64,000 nucleotides of DNA from Stieleria sp. JC731 (GTDB taxonomy: Bacteria; Planctomycetota; Planctomycetia; Pirellulales; Pirellulaceae): positions 1,116,001 through 1,180,000 of the forward strand of contig NZ_JAJKFQ010000011.1 in assembly GCF_020966635.1 (NCBI RefSeq), written 5' to 3'. The position numbers were made by a program, and so were the translations under genes. Of this stretch, positions 1 to 9,307 are shown one piece after another (position 1 is the stretch's first letter; each line of letters begins with the position of its first letter). The notes under the pieces were generated by a model. The model ran no database searches and was not told the origin of the DNA. It saw nothing but the letters and a program-made list of their open reading frames with translations.

Positions 1-747
1 TTCTTCGCTGAATTGTGCAAGTGAGCTGTTAGCGTAGCCGGCAGGTACAACGCTCTTCAGTTTAAAGCCTGCAAGCTCAATCGAGTCGCAGTAATAGCTA
101 GCAGGAAAGCCGAATTCGTAGATGCCGTACGGTTGGCTGTAGGGGTGGCCTTGCAAAAATTGGTAAAGTTCCGTCGCCGATTCGATGTAGGGCTCTCGGA
201 TCACAACCCATTGGCCGCCAGTGTTCATTTTTTGGCGAATGCAGCTCGCGACGTAAGTGATGTTCCGGAAGTGATGAATGCAATTCCTGGTCACGACGGT
301 ATCGAACTTCGTGCTGGACTCGTAAAATCCTTCCAGGGAGTTGGCAATCTTGATGCCCTGCGAATCCTCTCTGCTTCGTAAATAGCCAGTCCCCGTAATG
401 AAGTGTGGATTTGGCTCCATAAGCGTCAAATTGGAAAATCCCCTTCGGTTCAAAGCCCACGAAAGGAAGCCGCTCCCGCCACCGATTTCCACCAGTGGCC
501 GATCCGGGGCGACGCTAAAGATCTTTAGTAGCTTGAGCGTGTTTGCAAAGTCGTTGCTTTTGTAGTACCGGTTGAACGCTGCATCACGATCTGCCTCCCA
601 GTACACCGATTTCAAAATTCGGTCGGCCAATTCATTGTTTTCTGCCAGTCGGTTTTCATTAACAATCATTTGCTCCGATATCGCAGGCTCTTCGCGTAAG
701 CCAAACAGTGAGAGATCGTCCAATGCGATTTGAGGCTGAGTATTCAT
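1..747 (-). CDS. Class I SAM-dependent methyltransferase (3' end outside window)
   Basis: The reading frame is open from an ATG at 745-747 to the window edge, giving 249 codons without a stop, so the C-terminus is missing. Around residue 79 the protein carries a glycine-rich SAM-binding motif I (VEIGGGSGFLSWAL), followed by an acidic residue at the end of the next strand (TLMEPN) and a later VVTRNCIHHFRN segment. That order is typical of class I methyltransferases of the Methyltransf_11/25 type. The substrate cannot be told; the N-terminal ~75 residues look like a helical substrate-side domain, as in sugar or small-molecule methyltransferases. No neighbour in the window informs its role. The fold assignment is firm and the function is unknown. 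Confidence 0.75.
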   Translation of the reverse strand, partial: MNTQPQIALDDLSLFGLREEPAISEQMIVNENRLAENNELADRILKSVYWEADRDAAFNRYYKSNDFANTLKLLKIFSVAPDRPLVEIGGGSGFLSWALNRRGFSNLTLMEPNPHFITGTGYLRSREDSQGIKIANSLEGFYESSTKFDTVVTRNCIHHFRNITYVASCIRQKMNTGGQWVVIREPYIESATELYQFLQGHPYSQPYGIYEFGFPASYYCDSIELAGFKLKSVVPAGYANSSLAQFSEE

Positions 748-1173
748 TGGGCATTCGATCTCCACAGGTGTCAATATTGACCCTGCTTTCAAGTGCAAGC
801 AATTGATTCGACTGATGTGATATCTGTGTGGAAAGGCCCAGGTCCTAGGCTGCCACAAGATGTCTGCCGCATAGCAGGACGCTAGCGGAAGCATCAAAAA
901 AGTCGCAACTCAGATCGCGACGCATGAGGGTAAACCCGAGTCGTGTCGCTGTGTTAGGTCGCGTTGCAAGATGATTGCTTTGTGGTGGCGAACCCGATTG
1001 TCCAACTCCGAAAAATATGCCGCCCGCAATCAATGAACTAAAAGCAGTTGTTGACCTTGGAATTCAAACATGTTGCAATAGCCGCTGACGTTGGATCAAA
1101 GGGAGGTATCCGGAAACTTCAATGCTGACACCGAATTGCAGCGATAAAGAATCCGATAACCGAGGCTTTGTCG
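748..1173. other. Intergenic region without a convincing gene
   Basis: This is the divergent gap between the methyltransferase gene and the transposase gene. A 62-codon minus-strand frame (845-1033) exists but has no clear ribosome binding site or recognisable domain. I cannot decide between a decayed small gene and chance. No tRNA-like or terminator-like structure was seen. Confidence 0.4.
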
Positions 1174-2262
1174 ATGTCCAGGCTATCTCGCGGAGAGATT
1201 ATTGATCCTAATGAGCCCACCATTGTGCACGCGATCAGTCGAACTGTGCGTGGGATTTACTTTCTAGGAACCGATCCTGTTAGCGGTAAAAACTTTGACT
1301 ACCGCAAGCGATGGATTGAAGATTTGCTCCGGCATTTTGCCGGTTTATTCGGGATTGACCTGCTGTGTTACAGCATTCTGTCAAACCATTATCACCTGGT
1401 CCTGCGTTCTCGTCCCGACATCGTAGACCATTGGAGTGATTTGGAGGTTGCTCGACGTTGGCTATCAATCTGTCCTAAGCGACGTGTTGGCGGAATGGCA
1501 TCGGAACCAACCAACCACGAAATCGATTCTATCTGCAATGGTCCTGGAAAGATCGAAGAGATCCGCAAGCGGCTTTCGGATATCAGTTGGTGGATGCGTC
1601 TGCTAAACCAGCGAGTTGCGCAGCGAGCAAATCGAGAAGATAAAGCATCCGGACGGTTCTGGCAGGATCGCTTTGTAGCTGTGCGTATTGACGATGAAGA
1701 ATCGCTACTGGCGTGTGCAGCATATGTTGAGCTCAATCCGATCCGCGCGGCGATGGCGGAAACGATTGAACATGCCGAATTTACCTCGATCGGAAAACGG
1801 ATCGAGTCGGAGTTTCAATGTCAATTGATGCAGGGAGATCACAACCGCCCAGCGGCACGGGAAGTGTCTTTTGCCAAGCGGATCCGAGTCGATCACTTTC
1901 TATCGAAACTTTTCATTGACGAGCGGAGCAGTTCTGTCGGCTCTGAACCAGGGGAGTTGGGTCAGCGATGTAGCAATAAAGGTTTCTTGCCAATCAATTG
2001 CAAGCAGTTTGTTGAGTTGCTTGATTGGTCCGCAAGACAGCTGAAGCCAGGTAAGCGGGGCAAGACGCCAATGCACTATCCCCCCGTTTTGGAGCGTCTG
2101 GGGATTTCAGAACGCTCGTGGATCACGGTTATATCCGGCTTTGACAAAGCGTTTTCGCATGTGGCAGCAAAGCTGGATAATCTCATCCAGGCGCGTGGCT
2201 TGGTTTCTGGAAGGCGTTTCCCAATTCGGCCGGTCGCTCGCGAGCTTTGGGGGAGCGGCTAG
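1174..2262 (+). CDS. REP-associated tyrosine transposase (RAYT), IS200-like Y1 HUH domain
   Basis: This is a 362-residue single-strand DNA transposase-like protein. The HUH metal-binding motif is visible as NHYHLVLR, with the histidines at residues 72 and 74, and the candidate catalytic tyrosine is Y184 in AAYVELNPIRA. Both are hallmarks of the IS200/IS605 TnpA and RAYT families. The length is more than twice that of classical IS200 TnpA, as is usual for planctomycete RAYTs with C-terminal extensions. I chose the ATG at 1174, which gives an N-terminus MSRLSRGE; a TTG two codons upstream (1168) is possible. No IS200-type terminal hairpins or TnpB gene are adjacent. About 190 bp downstream sits an array of GTGCTATGTCCC repeats that may be its substrate family (inference). 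Confidence 0.85.
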   Translation: MSRLSRGEIIDPNEPTIVHAISRTVRGIYFLGTDPVSGKNFDYRKRWIEDLLRHFAGLFGIDLLCYSILSNHYHLVLRSRPDIVDHWSDLEVARRWLSICPKRRVGGMASEPTNHEIDSICNGPGKIEEIRKRLSDISWWMRLLNQRVAQRANREDKASGRFWQDRFVAVRIDDEESLLACAAYVELNPIRAAMAETIEHAEFTSIGKRIESEFQCQLMQGDHNRPAAREVSFAKRIRVDHFLSKLFIDERSSSVGSEPGELGQRCSNKGFLPINCKQFVELLDWSARQLKPGKRGKTPMHYPPVLERLGISERSWITVISGFDKAFSHVAAKLDNLIQARGLVSGRRFPIRPVARELWGSG

Positions 2263-2455
2263 CAACTAGAGTAATTGGCGAAATCTACTCTGCCTTTAGG
2301 TGGTCGCTATGCTCGCGAATCCGCGATGACGTGATTTTCATGATCTGCAACAATGCGACAGGATGGGAGTGGGAATTTGTGTAGCCCTCAGCAATGGTTC
2401 CGAACACCTGCTCTCGATCTGAAGCGATGTCATGGATTCGTTCGTTAACGAAATC

Positions 2456-2570
2456 GCGTGCTATGTCCCTACCAGAACCGTCTTGTAAACATGCGCGTGC
2501 TATGTCCCCGGTGTATCGGCTTCGAGTGTTAACGTGTGCTATGTCCCTGATGAGCGTGCTATGTCCCCGG
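2456..2570 (-). repeat. Array A1: four copies of the GTGCTATGTCCC repeat
   Basis: Four near-identical copies of a 13-15 bp motif lie at 2456-2470, 2495-2510, 2534-2548 and 2554-2570. The core on the + strand is GTGCTATGTCCC, followed by T or C. Spacing is irregular (39, 39 and 20 bp between starts). The motif is not itself palindromic. The reverse complement forms array A2 at 10497-10775, and a one-base variant forms array A3 at 58528-58663. The last copy ends 5 bp before the first ATG of the ABC transporter operon. Confidence 0.9.
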
Positions 2571-2586
2571 TGGGATGGTGGAAGGA

Positions 2587-3543
2587 ATGGATGACTTGCC
2601 ACTGAGAATTGTTGATCTGCACAAACGCTATGGGGGCGTGGAGGCGCTTCGTGGGGTCTCGTTCGAACTGCGTCACGGCGAGCGATTAGCGTTCCTCGGT
2701 CCGAACGGTGCCGGAAAGTCAACCATGATCCGATCTCTAGCCGGACGCTGTGTCCCCAGTCGTGGTGAAATCTTGGTGTTTGGCCAACCAAGGCAGTCGA
2801 AGCTTGCGAAGCAGGCGATCGGCTGGATCCCTCAGGAAATCGCTCTCTACGATGATTTGACATCGCGGGAAAACTTAATTGCCTTCGCTAGGTTTCATGG
2901 CGTCCCGCGTAGGGCGATTCGTTCGCAGGTTTCCTGGGCACTGAAATGGACCGGACTCGAAGACCGGAAGCATCATCTCGTTAAAACCTTCTCCGGCGGA
3001 ATGCAACGCCGATTAAACATCGCCTGTGGTGTGCTCCATCAACCCAAAATCCTGCTACTTGATGAGCCTACCGTTGGGGTCGACCCACAAAGTCGTCAAC
3101 GCATTTTCGAGATGCTCGACGAACTATGTCGCAACGGTACGTCCATCCTTTTAACGACTCACCATCTCGAAGAAGCCCAGCAGCGAAGTGATCGGATCGT
3201 GATTCTGGATGCCGGAAAAATTGTCGCCGAAGGTTCTTTCGATGAGCTCGTCGCGAAAACCGTTGGTCATTCAAATCTAGTCCGCATACGACTGGATAGG
3301 GCTGTGCAAGCACCATTTCGATTGAAGCATCATCTCCGTCCTGGAATCGTAGGGCCATCACACAACCTTGTCACCGAAGGCTCCCGCGCGATCGAAACGA
3401 AAATCGATGATGTAAACGAGCAGCTTGCCGTATTGATCAACTCAATACACACCGAAGGCTATCGAGTAGTCGACCTCGACGTGCAAGCTCCTTCGCTGCA
3501 TCATGTTTTTCTGGAACTAACCGGAAACGAACTTCGAGACTAA
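2587..3543 (+). CDS. ABC-2 exporter ATP-binding protein
   Basis: This is the cytoplasmic ATPase of a two-gene exporter, 318 residues from the ATG at 2587. It shows Walker A GPNGAGKST (38-46), signature FSGGMQRRLN, Walker B ILLLDEPTVGVDP and the H-loop LTTHHLEEA. About 90 extra residues follow the nucleotide-binding fold, as in DrrA/CcmA/Ybh-type subunits of drug or lipid exporters. An in-frame ATG four codons earlier (2575) is possible. GGAAGGA at 2580-2586 touches the ATG at 2587, so neither start has an ideally spaced binding site. The permease gene follows after 30 bp, so the two are co-transcribed. The substrate is unknown. Confidence 0.9.
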   Translation: MDDLPLRIVDLHKRYGGVEALRGVSFELRHGERLAFLGPNGAGKSTMIRSLAGRCVPSRGEILVFGQPRQSKLAKQAIGWIPQEIALYDDLTSRENLIAFARFHGVPRRAIRSQVSWALKWTGLEDRKHHLVKTFSGGMQRRLNIACGVLHQPKILLLDEPTVGVDPQSRQRIFEMLDELCRNGTSILLTTHHLEEAQQRSDRIVILDAGKIVAEGSFDELVAKTVGHSNLVRIRLDRAVQAPFRLKHHLRPGIVGPSHNLVTEGSRAIETKIDDVNEQLAVLINSIHTEGYRVVDLDVQAPSLHHVFLELTGNELRD

Positions 3544-3573
3544 TCATTGATGATGCGAGAGGATCGCTGACAA

Positions 3574-4857
3574 ATGATCTGGACAGTATTGACCGTCAAC
3601 TTTAAACGCTTGTTGCACAATCCGGTCGAGCTTGTGTTGACCTTTGTCGTTCCTGTGGTCTTCTTCAGCGTTTTCGCTTTGATCTTTAGCAAAGGCGTTG
3701 GGATTGGTCAGACAGCGAAAGTTAAAGTCGCTGTTTCCGATCTGGATCAATCCGATAGAACGTCCGCCATTACCAATGCGATCAAACAAAGTGATGGCTT
3801 GAGGGTGATGCCAGCTCTCGGCGAAGCCCAAGGCGAACCCGGCCAAACTCAAAAAGATGGTCGAACAGCCAAGCTGCAAGGGATCGTCGATCTGGTCCGT
3901 CGAGGTAACGCGGCGGTGGGAATCGCTGTTCATCACGATTCAAACAGCGATGTGACCGTCACACTCTATAAAGACTCTTCCGATCAAGTCGCACCGCAAG
4001 TCGTTTCCGCGATCATTGCAAAAATCTTGGCTGTCACCAAGCAGGCTCCACCAAGCGTCTTTAAACAAGCCTCCCTCGCCAGACGTCCCTCTGTCGAATC
4101 GCCAGGTCCTCAATCGCAACCGCCAATTTTTTCATCGCAGCGAGATCGACATCCCACTGTAGACACCTCATCCCCAAGTACAGACGACTTGGCCTTCAGC
4201 GAATCAGCTGACGGCGAACTTCGAATCATCGACGTGATGGGGCATGGGAAATCAAATCCCGTCATCAGCCTCTATGCCGCCGGTATCGCGGTCATGTTCT
4301 TGCTATTTGGCGCAAGCGGTGGAGGCGGCGCGTTATTGGAAGAACGCGAAAGTGCAACGCTTGATCGTCTGCTTTCGTCTCAGATGTCGATGGACCAATT
4401 GCTGCTCGGGAAGTGGTTTTATTTGACGCTGCTTGGATTTGTTCAAGTCACCGTCATGTTTATCTGGGGGCAACTTGTATTCGGAGTGGATTTACTTGGG
4501 CATCTCGATGGTTTTGTGATGATGACGGTCGTCACCAGTGGTGCGGCAGCAGCATTCGGGCTGTTCCTGGCAACGCTTTGCAAAAGTCGTGGTCAGCTGA
4601 ATGGTTTGTCCGTGATTCTAATTCTTACGATGAGTGCACTTGGCGGTTCGATGGTGCCGCGCTATGTGATGAGTGACAGTATGCGTGAAGTCGGTCAGTG
4701 GACTTTCAACGCCTGGGCTTTGGATGGCTACGACAAGGTTTTTTGGAGGGAGTTGCCTGTTAGCAGCCTCGCACCACAGTTGGGCGTCCTTATGATCGCT
4801 GGTGTCGTATTTCTGTTGGCTGCCCGCGCGTTTGCCGTTCGCTGGGAAGCCGAGTGA
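3574..4857 (+). CDS. ABC-2 type transporter permease
   Basis: This is the 427-residue membrane partner of the preceding ATPase. One transmembrane helix lies near residues 16-40 (FVVPVVFFSVFALIF). A large polar, presumably extracytoplasmic domain follows (about 42-225), with a low-complexity Pro/Ser stretch around 155-200. Five to six hydrophobic helices then run from about residue 229 to the end, including a glycine-rich FLLFGASGGGGALLEER segment. This is the layout of the ABC2_membrane_3 (YhgE/YbhS-like) family. The transported molecule cannot be inferred from sequence; drugs, lipids or polysaccharide are all possible for this class. Confidence 0.88.
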   Translation: MIWTVLTVNFKRLLHNPVELVLTFVVPVVFFSVFALIFSKGVGIGQTAKVKVAVSDLDQSDRTSAITNAIKQSDGLRVMPALGEAQGEPGQTQKDGRTAKLQGIVDLVRRGNAAVGIAVHHDSNSDVTVTLYKDSSDQVAPQVVSAIIAKILAVTKQAPPSVFKQASLARRPSVESPGPQSQPPIFSSQRDRHPTVDTSSPSTDDLAFSESADGELRIIDVMGHGKSNPVISLYAAGIAVMFLLFGASGGGGALLEERESATLDRLLSSQMSMDQLLLGKWFYLTLLGFVQVTVMFIWGQLVFGVDLLGHLDGFVMMTVVTSGAAAAFGLFLATLCKSRGQLNGLSVILILTMSALGGSMVPRYVMSDSMREVGQWTFNAWALDGYDKVFWRELPVSSLAPQLGVLMIAGVVFLLAARAFAVRWEAE

Positions 4858-5082
4858 TCGGGGTTTTCCCTGCGACGTCTTTTCGATTCTTGTAGTCGAT
4901 GGCTGGCCATATTATCTGCTCGAATAGACAACGCCGCTGATCGCTGATCTGTCATTCATCAGCGTCTTGACGCAACAAAACACTCTGCAAGAGTCCAGTC
5001 ACCGCATGCTATGCGTGGTCGGTTTTCTGTTACATTGCTGACAAAAACCACAGTCTCGATACTCGAATTCCATTGACCATTG

Positions 5083-6000
5083 ATGACCACAATTGCCCCA
5101 GATAAGACACGCATCGGATGGATCGGTACAGGAGTGATGGGGAAAAGCATGTGCGGTCATTTGATTAGCGCAGGTTACTCCGCAACCGTTTACAACCGAA
5201 GTCGGGAAAAAACAAAGCCTCTCGCCGACGCGGGGGCTCGCATCGCGAACAGTCCCCAAGAAGTCGCTGAAAACAGCGATGTGATATTCACGATCGTGGG
5301 TTTTCCCACTGATGTTCGAAGTGTCATCCTTGGTGCCGACGGAGTGTTAGCCGGGACACGAGAAGGAGCCATCATCGTCGATATGACGACCAGTGAACCT
5401 AGCTTGGCAGTCGAAATCGCTAGGGCTGCAGCAGCGGTTGGCGTTCAATCGATTGATGCCCCTGTCAGTGGCGGAGACACTGGTGCAAAGAACGCTGCCC
5501 TTTCGATCATGATCGGGGGCGACGAGCAAACAATTGAAAGCCTGCATCCTCTGTTTGAATTGATGGGCAAGACCATCGTTCGTCAGGGTGGGCCGGGCGC
5601 CGGGCAGCACACCAAAATGGTCAACCAGACATTGATCGCCAGCGGCATGATCTCCGTCTGCGAAGGCTTGTTGTATGCCCATAAAGTTGGTCTCGATATT
5701 CCCACAGTGCTAAAGAGTGTCGCATCCGGCGCGGCAGGCAGTTGGTCACTTTCGAATCTTGCCCCACGCATGGTCAACGGGGACTTTGATCCAGGGTTTT
5801 TCGTCGAGCACTTTTTAAAGGACATGAAGATCGCCCTTGACGAGGCATCACGCATGCAGCTGGCCCTACCCGGGTTGGCACTTGGCTATCAGCTCTATAA
5901 TGCCGTAGCCGGACAGGGACACGGTCGTGATGGAACTCAAGCATTGATCCTCGCGTTGTCTCAACTGAACGGCATCGACTGGCAATCCCAATACTCCTGA
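5083..6000 (+). CDS. NAD(P)-dependent beta-hydroxyacid dehydrogenase (3-hydroxyisobutyrate dehydrogenase family)
   Basis: This is a cytoplasmic oxidoreductase of 305 residues. It shows the N-terminal Rossmann motif GWIGTGVMG, the substrate-side [11 protein letters not shown] and the catalytic-lysine segment [11 protein letters not shown], all diagnostic of the GarR/MmsB/GLYR1 superfamily. The substrate may be 3-hydroxyisobutyrate, tartronate semialdehyde or a related short hydroxyacid. The ATG at 5083 was chosen; a TTG directly before it is less likely. The next gene starts 20 bp after the stop, which suggests an operon with the quinone oxidoreductase. Confidence 0.88.
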   Translation: MTTIAPDKTRIGWIGTGVMGKSMCGHLISAGYSATVYNRSREKTKPLADAGARIANSPQEVAENSDVIFTIVGFPTDVRSVILGADGVLAGTREGAIIVDMTTSEPSLAVEIARAAAAVGVQSIDAPVSGGDTGAKNAALSIMIGGDEQTIESLHPLFELMGKTIVRQGGPGAGQHTKMVNQTLIASGMISVCEGLLYAHKVGLDIPTVLKSVASGAAGSWSLSNLAPRMVNGDFDPGFFVEHFLKDMKIALDEASRMQLALPGLALGYQLYNAVAGQGHGRDGTQALILALSQLNGIDWQSQYS

Positions 6001-6020
6001 GCAACGCACGATCGAGCTTC

Positions 6021-6995
6021 ATGAAGGCAGCTTACTTAAACGAAACCGGCGGACCTGAAGTCATCAATGTTGGCGAGCTCGATGAGCCCTCGGTCGCTGC
6101 AGGTCAGGTTCGCATTCGCGTCCACGCGGCATGCGTCAATCCCATCGACACTTATGTGCGAAGCGGACTTGTTGCTTTTGATTTGCCAAGGCCTTTCATT
6201 CCGGGGTGCGATGCTGCTGGTGTTGTCGATTCGGTCGGTGAAGGCGTGACGGAGTTTAAGGTCGGGGACCGAGTCTGGTGCACCAATCAAGGTTTGCTTG
6301 GGCGGCAAGGAACGACAGCCGAGTTGATCTGTGTTGATTCGCAGTGGTGTTTTCCGCTTCCCGATAATGTTGACTTCCAGACAGCCGCAGCAAATGCATT
6401 GGTCGGAGTCACCGCCCACCTGGGCCTGTTTCGGTACGGCGCGCTAACCAAAGGCGAAACGGTATTTGTTGTTGGTGGAACCGGTGGTGTCGGTTCGATG
6501 GTTGTTCAGATGGCCAAAGCCGTCGGTGCGAATGTCATTACCACCGCTGGTAACGCCGAGAAGGTTGAGCGTGCGAAGCAATTGGGCGCCGATTATGTCA
6601 TCAACTATACACAGGCTTCGATTGGCGAATCGGTCAAAGCGGTCGCCCCCGATGGAGTTCACCTGCATTGGGAAACGCGACGAATGCCAAACTTTGATGA
6701 GGCGATCGATATGCTCGCGCCACGCGGCAGGATGATCGTGATGGCAGGACGCGATTCAAGACCGGAGTTTCCGGTTGGGCCGTTCTATGTCAAAGAGTGT
6801 TCCGTTCACGGCTTTGTGATGTTTAAAGCTTCGGCCGATGAAATGAAAGTTTGCGCTGAGGACATGAATACGTGGATGTCTGAAGGAAAACTAAAAGCAA
6901 ACATCGCTACGGCTTTCACGATCGAAGAAACTGCGCAGTCGCATCAGCTACAAGAAAGTAACGCAGTCGGCGGCAAAATCGTGATTACGTTATAG
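6021..6995 (+). CDS. Zinc-independent MDR-family quinone oxidoreductase
   Basis: This is a 324-residue medium-chain reductase. It has the typical N-terminal GroES-like domain (KAAYLNETGGPEV, AACVNPIDTYVRSG) and a Rossmann domain with VVGGTGGVGSMVVQMAKAVGA. It lacks the cysteine cluster of the structural zinc site and the catalytic Cys of zinc alcohol dehydrogenases, which places it with NADPH:quinone oxidoreductases (QOR/zeta-crystallin type). It likely reduces quinones or alpha,beta-unsaturated carbonyls. It is probably co-transcribed with the upstream dehydrogenase. Confidence 0.87.
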   Translation: MKAAYLNETGGPEVINVGELDEPSVAAGQVRIRVHAACVNPIDTYVRSGLVAFDLPRPFIPGCDAAGVVDSVGEGVTEFKVGDRVWCTNQGLLGRQGTTAELICVDSQWCFPLPDNVDFQTAAANALVGVTAHLGLFRYGALTKGETVFVVGGTGGVGSMVVQMAKAVGANVITTAGNAEKVERAKQLGADYVINYTQASIGESVKAVAPDGVHLHWETRRMPNFDEAIDMLAPRGRMIVMAGRDSRPEFPVGPFYVKECSVHGFVMFKASADEMKVCAEDMNTWMSEGKLKANIATAFTIEETAQSHQLQESNAVGGKIVITL

Positions 6996-7005
6996 CGAGC
7001 TGGGC

Positions 7006-7019
7006 AAACTTATAAGTTT
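7006..7019. promoter_or_regulatory. Perfect 14-bp palindrome AAACTTATAAGTTT
   Basis: A perfect AT-rich palindrome lies 10 bp after the quinone oxidoreductase stop and about 100 bp before the transporter start. It could be an operator for the downstream gene or chance. It is too short and lacks a GC stem for an intrinsic terminator. Confidence 0.3.
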
Positions 7020-7115
7020 CAGCCTCATTGTCGGATGGATTCGTCGCCTTTTACACATAGACGATTACGCGACCACCGGCAATCAAATTGACCGACAACA
7101 TCGAAAGCGACATCT

Positions 7116-8009
7116 GTGCTGGCCGATTCATATCACCTTGTATTTCCACTTCTGGCTAGTCTGCTGTTTGTTGGTGGGTTGCTGTTACTTAAAAAAGCAA
7201 CACTCGCAGGTACGAACCCTTGGACGATTTCGCTGGTCGCGAACTATTGGGGAGCCGCATTGTTTTCACTCTTTTGGTTGACCGGCGAAAAGCCGGTTCC
7301 GATAGAGTTGTTGTGGCAGCCAGCTTTGGTCGCGGTGTTCTATATCCTGGGGCAGATCGGAACGTTCTCGGCGATCAACTACGGTGATGTCTCGATTGCC
7401 GCCCCGTTATTTGGAATCAAAGTCCTGTTGGTTGCGATTCTGCTAACGGTACTCGGGGGCCACACATTGCCACTGGCGATTTGGATTGCGGCCACACTAG
7501 CGACAGTTGGGATCGCTTTGGTTCAGTGGACCGGATCGGGCACGCGGAACCGACTGTGGTACACCGTGCTGAGCGCGTTTGGGGCCAGCATCTCGTTTTC
7601 GATTTTTGATGTCTTGATCCAGACTTTCTGTGCCAACCAGCGGTGGGAAACCGGGCGATTTCTGCCGATCATGTTCTGGTTTGTCGGGCTATACACGGCG
7701 GTCTTTTTCTTGGGATTGCAGCGAGACAAGTTCCGTGACCGGTTGGTCCGCCGATCGCTTTTGTTGGGAGGAATGCTGATCGCGATGCAGGCAATCTGCA
7801 TCGTTTATGCACTTTCGACCTTCGGGGACGCTGCTCGAGTCAACGTGATTTACTCGATGCGTGGGATTTGGGGAGTGCTGTTGGCTTGGGGGACTGCCGT
7901 TTTCTTTGGCGGAAACGAAGCGAATTTGAGCCGCAAGACGATGTTGACCCGTTTGGGTGGGGCGTCACTGATCACAACGTCGGTGATCATCGCCATCCTC
8001 TTTGGGTAA
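7116..8009 (+). CDS. EamA/DMT-like inner-membrane transporter
   Basis: This 297-residue protein is very hydrophobic, with about ten predicted membrane spans in two halves, as in the drug/metabolite transporter superfamily. Segments such as LLASLLFVGGLLLLKKATLAG and AINYGDVSIAAPLFGIKVLL resemble EamA domains, where the end of the first half runs into a conserved Pro/Gly-rich turn. The start is a GTG at 7116; the next in-frame Met codons would remove the first helix. The substrate is unknown. It stands alone between oxidoreductase genes on the same strand. Confidence 0.72.
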   Translation: MLADSYHLVFPLLASLLFVGGLLLLKKATLAGTNPWTISLVANYWGAALFSLFWLTGEKPVPIELLWQPALVAVFYILGQIGTFSAINYGDVSIAAPLFGIKVLLVAILLTVLGGHTLPLAIWIAATLATVGIALVQWTGSGTRNRLWYTVLSAFGASISFSIFDVLIQTFCANQRWETGRFLPIMFWFVGLYTAVFFLGLQRDKFRDRLVRRSLLLGGMLIAMQAICIVYALSTFGDAARVNVIYSMRGIWGVLLAWGTAVFFGGNEANLSRKTMLTRLGGASLITTSVIIAILFG

Positions 8010-8130
8010 CGGTTGAAAGTTCATCGCTATAGAACTCATTGCGTCCGCCGCTCGATCGGATACGCTGTTGGCGGAAATTTTCCCACAATAACCCTCCAAT
8101 ACACTCACGACCAACCGGGATGACTGACGC

Positions 8131-9174
8131 ATGAAGGCCATGCTGCTGACGGAATACAAAAATCTAGAAGTCACCAACGTCGACGACCCCACTGTAGGGC
8201 CCAAGGATCTTTTGATCCAAGTTCGCGCCTGCGGAATCTGTGGTAGCGACATCCACGGTTACGACGGCAGCAGCGGACGCCGCATTCCACCGTTGGTGAT
8301 GGGGCACGAGGCTGCGGGGGTTGTCATGGAAGTTGGCAATGAGGTCACTGACTTTAAAGTTGGCGATCACGTCACGTTTGACTCAACAGTTTCGTGTGGC
8401 GAGTGCTTTCACTGTCGTCGTGGCGAAATCAATCTGTGCGACAACCGAATGGTCCTTGGCGTTTCATGCGGCGAATACCGTCGACATGGGGCATTCGCAG
8501 AGCAGGTCGCTGTGCCTCAGCACATTTGTTATCGACTTCCCGATGAGATGCCATTTGAGCACGCGGCACTGATTGAAGCTGTTTCTGTGGCTGTCCATGC
8601 AGCCAACCGAACTCCTGTTGTTCTTGGTGATACGGCTGTGGTCGTTGGTAGCGGGATGATCGGTTTGTTGACCATCCAGGCAATCAAGTTGGCCGGTTGT
8701 GCCAAAGTCATCGCTGTCGACTTGGACCAAGATCGATTGGATGCGGCGCTCTCATTGGGTGCCGATGTCGGTCTAAATGCGAGCGAAGTGGACGTCGTTG
8801 CGGAAATTAAAAAGCTGACCCACGGGCGGGGAGCCGATGTCGCACTGGAAGTTGTCGGTGCGACCGCGACGATCAATACCGCTGTCGAATCGGTTCGCAA
8901 AGGTGGCTCGATCACATTGGTCGGCAACTTGGCTCCTCGCGTCGAAATGCCACTGCAGGCGATCGTGACTCGCGAATTGAGTGTTTACGGAACCTGTGCT
9001 TCGTGCGGTGAATACCCCGCGTGTATCGAACTGATGAACTCGGGGGCGATCAAGGTCGAGCCGCTGATTACGGCGAAAGCGACTTTGGAAGAAGGCCCTG
9101 AATGGTTCAAGCGGTTGTACGCCGGCGAAAAAGGCGCGATGAAAGTCATCCTGCAGCCCACCGTTTCTGCCTAA
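8131..9174 (+). CDS. Zinc-dependent alcohol/polyol dehydrogenase (MDR family)
   Basis: This is a 347-residue dehydrogenase with all zinc-site landmarks. Catalytic-zinc ligands are C37 in ACGICGSD and H59-E60 in MGHEAAG. Four structural-zinc cysteines lie in the SCGECFHCRRGEINLC segment, and the NAD-binding loop is VVGSGMIGLLTIQ. The closest relatives by motif are threonine, sorbitol and galactitol dehydrogenases, so a sugar alcohol or secondary alcohol is a likely substrate. The downstream secreted aldose epimerase fits a sugar-use context, but a hairpin separates the two genes. Confidence 0.9.
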   Translation: MKAMLLTEYKNLEVTNVDDPTVGPKDLLIQVRACGICGSDIHGYDGSSGRRIPPLVMGHEAAGVVMEVGNEVTDFKVGDHVTFDSTVSCGECFHCRRGEINLCDNRMVLGVSCGEYRRHGAFAEQVAVPQHICYRLPDEMPFEHAALIEAVSVAVHAANRTPVVLGDTAVVVGSGMIGLLTIQAIKLAGCAKVIAVDLDQDRLDAALSLGADVGLNASEVDVVAEIKKLTHGRGADVALEVVGATATINTAVESVRKGGSITLVGNLAPRVEMPLQAIVTRELSVYGTCASCGEYPACIELMNSGAIKVEPLITAKATLEEGPEWFKRLYAGEKGAMKVILQPTVSA

Positions 9175-9183
9175 AATAGGCTT

Positions 9184-9208
9184 ACCCGGTTTGGATATTG
9201 GACCGGGT
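9184..9208 (+). terminator. Hairpin after the alcohol dehydrogenase gene
   Basis: A 7-bp stem (ACCCGGT at 9184-9190, ACCGGGT at 9202-9208) with an 11-nt loop sits 9 bp after the stop codon. There is no strong T tract, so it may only attenuate read-through. Confidence 0.4.
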
Positions 9209-9307
9209 TCGATAAAGACAACCATCAATGACTTGTCGGTCTTTTCCCACCGGCAAGTTTCTTTTGGCGTGATTTCATTGTCCTTCCTCCTCGGTCATAC
9301 ATCTACG

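Noticed and set aside
845-1033. 62-codon minus-strand frame in the first intergenic region
   Set aside because: There is no ribosome binding site or recognised domain; it could be a remnant, but support is insufficient.
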